A DNA stretch of 6,159 nucleotides from an uncultured Oscillospiraceae bacterium (GTDB taxonomy: Bacteria; Bacillota; Clostridia; Oscillospirales; Oscillospiraceae), in assembly GCA_934655935.1 (NCBI GenBank), contig CAKUHJ010000111.1, forward strand, positions 1 through 6,159. Reading direction: 5' to 3'. Of the stretch, positions 1 to 5,363 are shown one piece after another (the stretch's first letter is position 1; each line of letters begins with the position of its first letter). The notes beneath the pieces were generated by a model. It saw only the letters and a list, made by a program, of their open reading frames with translations, made no database searches and was not told the DNA's origin. A program made the translations under genes and the position numbers.

Positions 1-1197
1 GGCCGCAGTATTCTGCGTATGCGCCTTGCGCGCAAGCGCCGCGTTCACCGCGTCCGAGATCATCATGTAGATCACCGCGAAAACCGGCACGCCCAGAAGC
101 ATCCCCGCGAAGCCGAAAAGGCTCGCCGCCAGCGTGATGGACACAAGCACCCAGAAGCCCGAGATTCCCACCGTGTCGCCAAGGATTTTCGGGCCGATGA
201 CGTTGCCGTCCAGCTGCTGCAGCAAAAACACAAAGACGATAAAATAGAAGCTCTGCAGCGGATTGACCAGCAGAATCAGAAATGCGGACGGAACCGCGCC
301 GATGATCGGCCCAAAAAACGGAATGACATTCGTTACGCCTACCACCGTGGACACCAGCGCCGGGTACGGCAGCTTCAGAAGCGACATGCCGATGTAGCAG
401 ATCACGCCGATGATGGCCGAGTCGATGAGCTTGCCGATTACAAAGCCGTTGAAAATCCGGTGGATATTCCGCCCGAGGTAGAACAGATGATCCGCCCGCC
501 TGGGCTGGAAGGCCGCTACCACTATTTTTTTGGTCTGCGCCTGGAAGGTATCCTTTGACCAGAGAATGTAAACCGAAGCCACCAGGCCCACCAGCAGATT
601 GAACACGCTCTTGAACACCGATACAACCGAGGTCGTCAGCGTTGTAATCAGGTTTTTCATATCGCTGAGGAAGGTTGTCCGGACCCAGTTGTCCACAAAT
701 TCGTAGATTTTTTTAAGGCCGCTATCGACATAGCCCTGGATTTCCGGGTTATCCTCCAGGATGCTGGTCACCCAGGCGTCGATATTTCCGTAATAGGTCT
801 CGGCATTGTTGGCAATGCCGACGATGCTGTCCCACAGCTGCGGCAGCAGCATCGAGAAAAAGCCGTACAGCAGAAGCGCGGCGAACAGCAGCGCGAACAA
901 AATCCCCATCGCGCGGCTGAGCTTTTTGGCCGGGGCCGGCTTCATTTTTTTCTTCTCCAGAAGCGGCAGCAGGCGCCGGTCAATGAAGTTGACCAGCGGA
1001 TTTAAGAGAAACGCGAACACCACGCCGCTGACAAGCGGCGAGAGAATCGCGCCGAGCGACCGGAGCACGCCGAAAAAGCCCGGCAGGTCCGTAAAAATAA
1101 CGACCAGCACAATCGCGATAAAAATGACGACAAGCGCCGTCACGCCAAATTTCAGATATCGTCTGTCCGGATGATGTTCCAAGGCTGTGCCCCCCAT
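1..1197 (-). CDS. AI-2E family (PerM-type) transporter, 3' end cut off by window edge
   Basis: Multi-pass inner-membrane protein of the AI-2E exporter/PerM family (PF01594). Members export small solutes or act as Na+/H+ antiporters, and the substrate here is unknown. The reading frame is open for 399 codons to the left edge with no stop. Hydrophobic segments lie near residues 17-35, 45-66, 97-118 and 190-213, then a dense membrane block at 254-385. The non-membrane stretch at about 120-190 is the family's usual extracytoplasmic loop. The strongest family signatures are VIPFFGPIIGAVP (291-303) and the LDGNVIGPKILG stretch (329-340), followed by a Gly/Phe-rich last helix pair. The family is usually 350-400 residues, so little should be missing. 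The start is uncertain. ATG at 1197 is chosen. An in-frame ATG lies at 1218, and a TTG at 1182 has a G-run about 7 bases upstream that could serve as its ribosome site. Family assignment is firm; substrate is not. Confidence 0.92.
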   Translation of the reverse strand, partial: MGGTALEHHPDRRYLKFGVTALVVIFIAIVLVVIFTDLPGFFGVLRSLGAILSPLVSGVVFAFLLNPLVNFIDRRLLPLLEKKKMKPAPAKKLSRAMGILFALLFAALLLYGFFSMLLPQLWDSIVGIANNAETYYGNIDAWVTSILEDNPEIQGYVDSGLKKIYEFVDNWVRTTFLSDMKNLITTLTTSVVSVFKSVFNLLVGLVASVYILWSKDTFQAQTKKIVVAAFQPRRADHLFYLGRNIHRIFNGFVIGKLIDSAIIGVICYIGMSLLKLPYPALVSTVVGVTNVIPFFGPIIGAVPSAFLILLVNPLQSFYFIVFVFLLQQLDGNVIGPKILGDTVGISGFWVLVSITLAASLFGFAGMLLGVPVFAVIYMMISDAVNAALARKAHTQNTAA

Positions 1198-1265
1198 TCT
1201 TCTGCCGCTGCGCCGCATGCGGCCAAAAGCCCGCGCTCCGGGCGCACCGGCGTTCAGATATATTT

Positions 1266-1294
1266 AGCTTAACACGCCGCGCAAAATCCGTCAA
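1266..1294 (-). promoter_or_regulatory. Predicted sigma-A promoter for the AI-2E transporter
   Basis: On the minus strand a TTGACG -35 box (1289-1294) is followed by a 17-base spacer and a TAAGCT -10 box (1266-1271), preceded by TGT as an extended -10. Transcription would begin near 1259, leaving a 5' leader of about 40-60 bases before the transporter start. Spacing and -35 match are good. The -10 is 4 of 6 to consensus. Confidence 0.6.
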
Positions 1295-1330
1295 GAAAGG
1301 CCGCGTCTTCTTCACAGTATTTTAAGGAAA

Positions 1331-1359
1331 TTGCAAAAATCCGGGTTTTATAGTACCAT
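1331..1359 (+). promoter_or_regulatory. Predicted promoter for the WYL regulator
   Basis: TTGCAA (1331-1336), 17-base spacer, TACCAT (1354-1359), each 4 of 6 to the sigma-A consensus. An alternative -10, TATAGT at 1349-1354, is closer to consensus but has no correctly spaced -35. The -10 region overlaps an imperfect palindrome at 1349-1360 (TATAGTACCATA, 5 of 6 pairs), which could be an operator. The leader would be about 20 bases, followed by the GGAAGGG ribosome site at 1371-1377. Confidence 0.4.
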
Positions 1360-1385
1360 AGGCGCTGAGAGGAAGGGATGCTTTT

Positions 1386-2369
1386 ATGGCAAAATCCGAA
1401 ATGCAGAAGCTGAAGCTTCTGTACCTGAAGGAGCTTCTGGAGGAGCAATCTGACGAAACGCACCCGCTCAGAGTCCAGCAGCTGATCGACGCGCTGGCTG
1501 CGCGCGGCGTCTGCGCCGAGCGAAAGAGCATTTACAGCGATATAGAGGCCCTCCAGAGCTACGGCATGGACATTGTGCACCGCAAGGGGCCGGGCGGCGG
1601 ATATTTCCTGGCCTCCCGGCTGTTCGAGCTGCCGGAGCTGAAGCTGCTGGTGGACGCCGTGCAGTCCAGCCGCTTTCTGACGCAGCGAAAATCCATGCAG
1701 CTCATCGCAAAGCTTGAAAAGCTCTCCAGCCGCTATGACGCCGGCAAGCTCCGGCGCCAGGTGGTGGTAACCGGCCGCGTAAAAACCATGAACGAAAGCA
1801 TCTATTATAATGTAGACCTCCTGCACGAGGCCATCGCAGAAAACTCTCAGATCCGTTTCCGCTATTTTGACTGGGACGTGGGCGCAAAGCGCGTCTACCG
1901 CGACGGCCTCTACGCCGCAAGCCCCTACGCGCTCTGCTGGGACAACGAGAATTATTACCTCATCGCCCACTCCGAGCGCCACGGGCTGACACATTACCGC
2001 GTGGACAAAATGACGCACATCGCCCTCACGCACACGCCGCGCTACCAGGATGCGCAGAGCCGGGCCCTGGAGCTGCCGCAGTATGGGAAGGGCGTATTCG
2101 GCATGTTCTCCGGCGCGCGTGTTCCGGTGCGGCTGCGCTTTGCGCGCAGACTGGCCGGCGTGGTCGTCGACCGCTTCGGCGCAGAGGTCATGCTGATTCC
2201 GGAGGATGCGGCGCACTTCACCTTTACGGCGGAGATTGCCGTCTCGCCGCTGTTCTTCGGCTGGCTTGCCGGCTTCGGCGCAGAAGCGGAGCTGCTGTCC
2301 CCGCAGCAGGTGCGGGATGATTATGTAAATTACTGCAAGCGCATTCTCCGCGTCTACACGCCGGAGTGA
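1386..2369 (+). CDS. HTH plus WYL-domain transcriptional regulator
   Basis: Cytoplasmic DNA-binding regulator of 327 residues, the normal length for the YafY/DeoR-like WYL family. An N-terminal winged helix-turn-helix spans about residues 7-78. Its recognition helix is around 45-57 (ERKSIYSDIEALQ), and the wing follows as GPGGGYF. A WYL ligand-binding domain lies at about 138-212, with the signature at 179-210: SPYALCWDNENYYLIA, then HYRVDKM. A C-terminal WCX-type extension occupies about 245-325. WYL domains in this family bind nucleic acids or nucleotide-like ligands, and regulators of this type respond to DNA damage or other stress in several systems. The start is well supported by GGAAGGG at 1371-1377, 8 bases ahead of ATG. 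It is divergent from the AI-2E transporter, with 188 bases between the chosen starts, so it may control itself and that gene (inference). It converges on the phosphatase-GNAT gene with 9 bases between stops. No defence genes flank it. Confidence 0.93.
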   Translation: MAKSEMQKLKLLYLKELLEEQSDETHPLRVQQLIDALAARGVCAERKSIYSDIEALQSYGMDIVHRKGPGGGYFLASRLFELPELKLLVDAVQSSRFLTQRKSMQLIAKLEKLSSRYDAGKLRRQVVVTGRVKTMNESIYYNVDLLHEAIAENSQIRFRYFDWDVGAKRVYRDGLYAASPYALCWDNENYYLIAHSERHGLTHYRVDKMTHIALTHTPRYQDAQSRALELPQYGKGVFGMFSGARVPVRLRFARRLAGVVVDRFGAEVMLIPEDAAHFTFTAEIAVSPLFFGWLAGFGAEAELLSPQQVRDDYVNYCKRILRVYTPE

Positions 2370-2381
2370 GCCGCGCGCTCA
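2367..2381. other. Short hairpin joining two convergent stop codons
   Basis: TGAGC-CGCGC-GCTCA is a perfect 5-bp inverted repeat with a 5-base loop, spanning the whole gap between convergent genes. Each arm contains the TGA stop of one gene. There is no T-run on either side, so it is not a standard intrinsic terminator. It may be coincidence in GC-rich DNA or a weak aid to termination. Confidence 0.3.
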
Positions 2382-3359
2382 GAGCTTCGGCACCGCAATC
2401 CGGCGCGTGAGGCCGCCCGCCTCGTCCCGGCAGAATCCGCAGCGCAGCAGGAACCCCTCCGCCGCCTGCACCAGCGGCTTTGGGGCCGTAAGCTCCTGCA
2501 CGCCGCGCGCGCGGAAATGGCTGACCGCCATCCCGAGCAACTGCTGGCCCAGGTCCTGGCCGCGGTGCTCCTGCAGAAGCTCCATCGCCTCCAGAATCCC
2601 CGCCCCGCCGTCCTCGCCGCCGGAAACGCGCACGAAGCCGGCAGGATTTCTGCCCAGCAGCGCATGATACGTTCCGCTGCTGTCCGGGCCGGTGAACCAG
2701 AGGTTATGGTCCTTCCGGGTCTCTGTCGTGCGCCACCAGCGCTGGCGGGCAAAGGTGGAAATCTCCTCCGGCAGATGCGTGCTGTCGTTCAGGAAATCCA
2801 CCGTAAAGCGGCCCGCATCGTAGCGGAGCCTGCTGACCGCGGTATTGTCGCAGTAAGGAATCTGCTCGCCCGGACACAGAACGCCCTGCGCCGCACGCAG
2901 AACGCAGCCGTGCGTGACAATGGCGATGCTGCCGCCCGGATTTTCCTCCGCCCGCTCGGAAAGCGCCTGCAGGAACCTGTCCTTATAGACCTCATAGCGC
3001 TCGCTTCCGTCCACATGCCAGCTTTCCGGCTCGCGGTTGAAGCGCCGCATATCCTCTGCCTCGAACTCCTCCAGATAGCCGAACGGCACGTCCTCCCAGC
3101 GCCCGAGGCCGACCTCGCGGAAGCGCGCGTCGCAGCTGAGCTGCAGCCCCTTCGGCGCGCAGACGGCCTCCGCCGTTTTTCGGGTGCGGTAAAGATCGCT
3201 TGCGTAGCAGCGGTCGATCGGGATTTCCCGGAACCGCGCCTGCAGGGCCGCAATCTGCCGCAGGCCGTTCGGCGTAACCAGGGAATCATACTGGCCATGA
3301 ATCCGTCGGTAGGCGTTCCCCTCCGCCTCCGCATGGCGAATCAGATAAACCGTTGTCAT
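2379..3359 (-). CDS. Histidine phosphatase fused to a GNAT acetyltransferase-like domain
   Basis: Two-domain cytoplasmic protein of 326 residues. Residues 1-195 form a histidine phosphatase (phosphoglycerate-mutase-like, PF00300) domain. It carries phospho-accepting H9 in LIRHAE, R8, R58 in SDLYRTR, E82 in FREVGLGRWE and H150 in IVTHG, so the whole catalytic set is present. Such domains hydrolyse phosphate esters of sugars, nucleotides or cofactors; the substrate here is unknown. Residues about 218-326 look like a GNAT acetyltransferase, with an acetyl-CoA-binding motif A of the form RGQDLGQQLL (266-275) and a late FLLRCGF (303-309). A plain phosphatase would end near residue 200. ATG at 3359 is chosen because MTTVYLIRHAE fits the family. 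A TTG at 3368 would add three residues and overlap the upstream TGA. No clear ribosome site precedes either, so translation is probably coupled to the upstream gene, whose stop is 5 bases away. Phosphatase call firm; GNAT call moderate. Confidence 0.88.
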   Translation of the reverse strand: MTTVYLIRHAEAEGNAYRRIHGQYDSLVTPNGLRQIAALQARFREIPIDRCYASDLYRTRKTAEAVCAPKGLQLSCDARFREVGLGRWEDVPFGYLEEFEAEDMRRFNREPESWHVDGSERYEVYKDRFLQALSERAEENPGGSIAIVTHGCVLRAAQGVLCPGEQIPYCDNTAVSRLRYDAGRFTVDFLNDSTHLPEEISTFARQRWWRTTETRKDHNLWFTGPDSSGTYHALLGRNPAGFVRVSGGEDGGAGILEAMELLQEHRGQDLGQQLLGMAVSHFRARGVQELTAPKPLVQAAEGFLLRCGFCRDEAGGLTRRIAVPKL

Positions 3360-3364
3360 AAGCT

Positions 3365-4270
3365 TCAATAAATATTCACGCAGCCAAGCACCTGCTCCCG
3401 CAGCCGCTCCGCCGCCTCAAGGGCATACTTCTGATATTCTTCTCCGGGCGCGTTTTTTCTGCGGAAGGCATAGAGAATGTTTTCTCCCGCCAGAAGGGCC
3501 GCGCCTCGGCCCAGGCGGTCAAAGGCCTTCTGCGCCTCCCGGACTCCCGGCCCGGAAACCAGGAAAAACAGCTGCGGATAGCGTTCGCGCAGCTTGCTCA
3601 GCGCCAGCGCATTCGTGGACGACATGCACACTCCGACCTCGCTGTAGCCGCTTTTGCCGATCAGGTCCGTGCTCCAGCGCATGGCAAGGTCGGCAATGGC
3701 CTGGTGGACCACCCGGTCGCCGGACAGCAGGTCCTGCAGCTCCCGCGCGGAGGAGTTGGACGAGCGCGCAAGCACAAACACATTTTTTCCCTCCGCGCAG
3801 AAGCGCGTAAACGGCTTGACCGCGTCGCTTCCAAGGTATGCGTTCAGCATAACGCCGTCGCACGCGTAGGGTGTGAACGTCTTTTTGCCGACGGAGCACG
3901 TTCCGAAGCAGGCCTGCGCCAGCGCCTGCGCCGCGGGCGGAAGGTCCGCGCGCATCCAGTCCAGCAGCACATAATATCCAAGCTCCCGCGCAAGCTGCAT
4001 CAGGCTCTGCATCGCAGCCACGCCCGGCGCGCCCAGCGCGCAGAAAAGGCCCGAATCAAAGCTCACCGCCGGAATCACGGGCTGCAGCGCCTCAAGAAGC
4101 CCCTGGCAGAAGCTCCGGCAGGCCTTTGCCAGCGCCTGCGCCGGGTCGCCCGGCTCGTTTTCCGCCCGCTGCAGAAGAAAGTCCGGAAGGCTGGAAGGCT
4201 CCGGCGAAAGCGAGAGCACCACCGGATTCTTTTTGCTCCGGATCTTTGCCTGCAAGGTACTGATTGCCAT
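3365..4270 (-). CDS. OMP-decarboxylase-fold protein lacking catalytic lysines (PyrF-like, probable pseudoenzyme)
   Basis: 301 residues with the layout of type 2 orotidine-5'-phosphate decarboxylase, which makes UMP from OMP. Conserved landmarks in order: an L-S-P near the N-terminus (21-23), an F..LGAPG segment (76-83), DWMRAD (104-109), DGVMLNAYLGSD (138-149), FVLARSSNSSARELQDL (165-181), VGVCMSST (212-219), SGPGVREAQ (239-247) and ENILYAF (263-269). By eye alignment to the active family, the GLDP aspartate is S22, the first catalytic lysine (E. coli K44) is S70, the second (K73) is M106, and the phosphate-binding arginine of the SRxI motif is E263. The aspartates D104 and D109 remain. Both catalytic lysines are therefore missing while the frame is intact, which suggests a ligand-binding or repurposed paralogue rather than decay. 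It is probably not the cell's working pyrF. It heads an operon with the phosphatase-GNAT gene. ATG 4270 is preferred to GTG 4279 because GGGAGG sits 8 bases upstream. Confidence 0.85.
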   Translation of the reverse strand: MAISTLQAKIRSKKNPVVLSLSPEPSSLPDFLLQRAENEPGDPAQALAKACRSFCQGLLEALQPVIPAVSFDSGLFCALGAPGVAAMQSLMQLARELGYYVLLDWMRADLPPAAQALAQACFGTCSVGKKTFTPYACDGVMLNAYLGSDAVKPFTRFCAEGKNVFVLARSSNSSARELQDLLSGDRVVHQAIADLAMRWSTDLIGKSGYSEVGVCMSSTNALALSKLRERYPQLFFLVSGPGVREAQKAFDRLGRGAALLAGENILYAFRRKNAPGEEYQKYALEAAERLREQVLGCVNIY

Positions 4271-4278
4271 CAGCTGCA

Positions 4279-4284
4279 CCTCCC
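4279..4284 (-). promoter_or_regulatory. Ribosome binding site fixing the PyrF-like start
   Basis: GGGAGG on the minus strand, 8 bases before ATG at 4270. The in-frame GTG at 4277-4279 overlaps this site and so cannot use it, which is why the shorter protein is chosen. Confidence 0.8.
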
Positions 4285-4297
4285 TGTTTTTTCATAC

Positions 4298-4326
4298 AGT
4301 ATAGCATATTTTTTACGTGCGGAAAA
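4298..4326 (-). promoter_or_regulatory. Predicted promoter of the PyrF-like/phosphatase-GNAT operon
   Basis: On the minus strand TATACT (4298-4303) preceded by TGC forms a good extended -10. With a 17-base spacer the -35 position reads TTTTCC (4321-4326), a weak match, which is common when the -10 is extended. Transcription would start near 4291, giving a leader of about 20 bases that contains the GGGAGG site. Confidence 0.6.
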
Positions 4327-4398
4327 GAAAAATCCAGCTTTTTTCGCGCATAGTCTTCCCTTGCGCCGAAGAAAATAATCCGGAAGGGAGATGATTGC

Positions 4399-4569
4399 AT
4401 GCAGGTAAAGGGTTTTCTTCTGACGATGGGCGCGGGCATTGCCGCCGGAATGCTGGGCGCGATGATGCTGCCGAAAAACAGCACGGTTTATCAGATGACC
4501 CATGACGCGGCCAAAACCATCCAGAAAGAGGCCGGCAAGGCCGTGGACGCCATCACGGAGGCCATGTAA
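4399..4569 (+). CDS. Small 56-residue membrane-anchored protein, YtxH-like
   Basis: MQVKGFLLTMGAGIAAGMLG begins a 56-residue protein. Residues 5-24 form one hydrophobic, Gly/Ala/Met-rich helix with small residues at intervals (GAGIAAGMLGAMM), a glycine-zipper-like membrane segment. Residues 26-56 are polar and likely an amphipathic helix (DAAKTIQKEAGKAVDAITEAM). This resembles the small YtxH-like/general-stress membrane proteins of Firmicutes, but the match is by architecture, not firm homology, and function is unknown. Reality is supported by GGAAGGGAG at 4382-4390, 8 bases ahead of the ATG, by residue composition, and by a hairpin just after the stop. It is divergent from the PyrF-like operon and convergent with nth. 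No convincing promoter of its own was found in 4300-4398. An ATG at 4391 stops after five codons and is not the start. Confidence 0.75.
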   Translation: MQVKGFLLTMGAGIAAGMLGAMMLPKNSTVYQMTHDAAKTIQKEAGKAVDAITEAM

Positions 4570-4585
4570 GGCAGGGTAAACTACA

Positions 4586-4613
4586 GGCGTGCTGCGCTTT
4601 GCTGCAGCACGCC
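4586..4613. terminator. Probable bidirectional terminator hairpin
   Basis: GGCGTGCTGC and GCAGCACGCC form a perfect 10-bp stem with an 8-base loop, placed between the stops of the convergent small membrane protein gene and nth. The plus-strand tail (CGTCGTTCATTCTTC) is only moderately T-rich and the minus side has no T-run, so termination may be partial. Confidence 0.6.
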
Positions 4614-4619
4614 CGTCGT

Positions 4620-5258
4620 TCATTCTTCGCCGGAAAAGCTTTTGCAGTAGGGCGCCAGGCAGCAGCGCGCGCAGGCAGGCTTACGCGCTGTGCACACCGC
4701 TCTGCCGTGCAGAACGATTCTGTGGCAGAAGTCGGACGATTCCTCCGGCGGAAGAATCGCGCGCAGCTGCCGCTCCACCTTTTCCGGCTCCTTTCCGCTG
4801 GCAAGCCCCAAAAGGTTGCAGATGCGGATGCAGTGCGTATCGCAGACGACCGCCCCCGGTTCCCCGTAGAGGTCGCCCAGCAGCAGGTTTGCCGTCTTGC
4901 GTCCCACACCCGGGAGGCGCAGGAGCTTTTCCATATCATCCGGCACCCTGCCGCCGTACTCCTCCCGCAGCATGCGGCAGGCCGCGACGATATCCTGCGC
5001 CTTGTGCTTGTAAAAGCCGCAGGAGCGGACGTATTCCTCAACCTCCGCCACATCTGCATCGGCAAACGCGTCCAGAGAGTCGAAGCGGGCAAAGAGCGCC
5101 GGCGTCACGAGATTCACGCGCGCGTCGGTACACTGCGCAGAAAGGCGCACCGCAATCATCAGCTCATAATCCTTCTGCGCATGCAGCGCGCACACGGCCT
5201 GCGGGTATTCCTCCTTCAACGCTTCCAGAATCCCCGTCACACGCTCGTTCATCTGCAT
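4620..5258 (-). CDS. nth: Endonuclease III (DNA glycosylase/AP lyase)
   Basis: Base-excision-repair enzyme that removes oxidised pyrimidines and nicks at abasic sites. It has 212 residues, the family's usual length. Motifs in order: LSAQCTD (39-45), the helix-hairpin-helix LPGVGRKTAN (115-124) with catalytic lysine K121, the catalytic aspartate D140 in CDTHCIRI, and a C-terminal [4Fe-4S] loop with C189-x6-C196-x2-C199-x5-C205, exactly the classical spacing. Oddities: the usual VDTHV around the aspartate reads CDTHC, the following NRLGL reads NLLGL, and an extra cysteine (C200) sits beside the cluster ligand C199. None removes a known catalytic residue, so it is probably active. ATG 5258 is chosen, with AGGGGG (5266-5271) 7 bases upstream; a second ATG at 5252 lies too far from that site. 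It has its own promoter behind the tsf terminator. Confidence 0.96.
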   Translation of the reverse strand: MQMNERVTGILEALKEEYPQAVCALHAQKDYELMIAVRLSAQCTDARVNLVTPALFARFDSLDAFADADVAEVEEYVRSCGFYKHKAQDIVAACRMLREEYGGRVPDDMEKLLRLPGVGRKTANLLLGDLYGEPGAVVCDTHCIRICNLLGLASGKEPEKVERQLRAILPPEESSDFCHRIVLHGRAVCTARKPACARCCLAPYCKSFSGEE

Positions 5259-5279
5259 ACCAACGCCCCCTTTTCTGAC

Positions 5280-5307
5280 ATTTTACCACATATTCTGCGG
5301 AATGCAA
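5280..5307 (-). promoter_or_regulatory. Predicted promoter of nth
   Basis: TTGCAT (5302-5307), a 16-base spacer, then TAAAAT (5280-5285) preceded by TGG as an extended -10, on the minus strand. The -10 is 5 of 6 to consensus. It lies just downstream of the tsf terminator, so nth appears to be transcribed independently. Confidence 0.65.
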
Positions 5308-5310
5308 TGT

Positions 5311-5342
5311 AAAAAGCTCCCGGAGCCGTTTGCTCCGGGAGC
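5311..5342 (-). terminator. Rho-independent terminator of tsf
   Basis: GCTCCCGGAGC and GCTCCGGGAGC form a perfect 11-bp stem (5316-5326 with 5332-5342) around a 5-base loop. On the minus strand it is followed at once by five T residues (5315-5311). It begins about 20 bases after the tsf stop. Confidence 0.93.
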
Positions 5343-5363
5343 CTGGAAATCACAGAAACGCGA

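Noticed and set aside
19..558. A 179-codon plus-strand ORF rich in Arg, His and Asp
   Set aside because: It is the antisense image of the AI-2E transporter, whose family motifs are read clearly on the other strand.
980..1315. A 111-codon minus-strand ORF over the transporter start
   Set aside because: It is a different frame from the transporter and shows no hydrophobic pattern or motif. The overlapping frame carries the AI-2E protein.
1269..2216. A 315-codon minus-strand ORF
   Set aside because: It runs antisense through the well-supported WYL regulator, has no family motifs, and is typical of long spurious frames in GC-rich DNA.
2517..3371. A 284-codon plus-strand ORF
   Set aside because: It lies antisense to the phosphatase-GNAT gene, whose catalytic motifs are intact. 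Its composition is Ala/Arg/Leu-rich with no motif.
3704..4378. A 224-codon plus-strand ORF
   Set aside because: It is antisense to the PyrF-like gene, very Arg-rich and without motifs.
4271..4398. Possible riboswitch or plus-strand promoter in the gap before the small membrane protein
   Set aside because: No stable conserved-looking structure was seen. An AATAAT at 4374-4379 has no matching -35, so no plus-strand promoter is called.
4589..5312. Overlapping plus-strand ORFs of 229 and 237 codons
   Set aside because: Both are antisense to endonuclease III, which has its complete motif set including the Fe-S cysteines.
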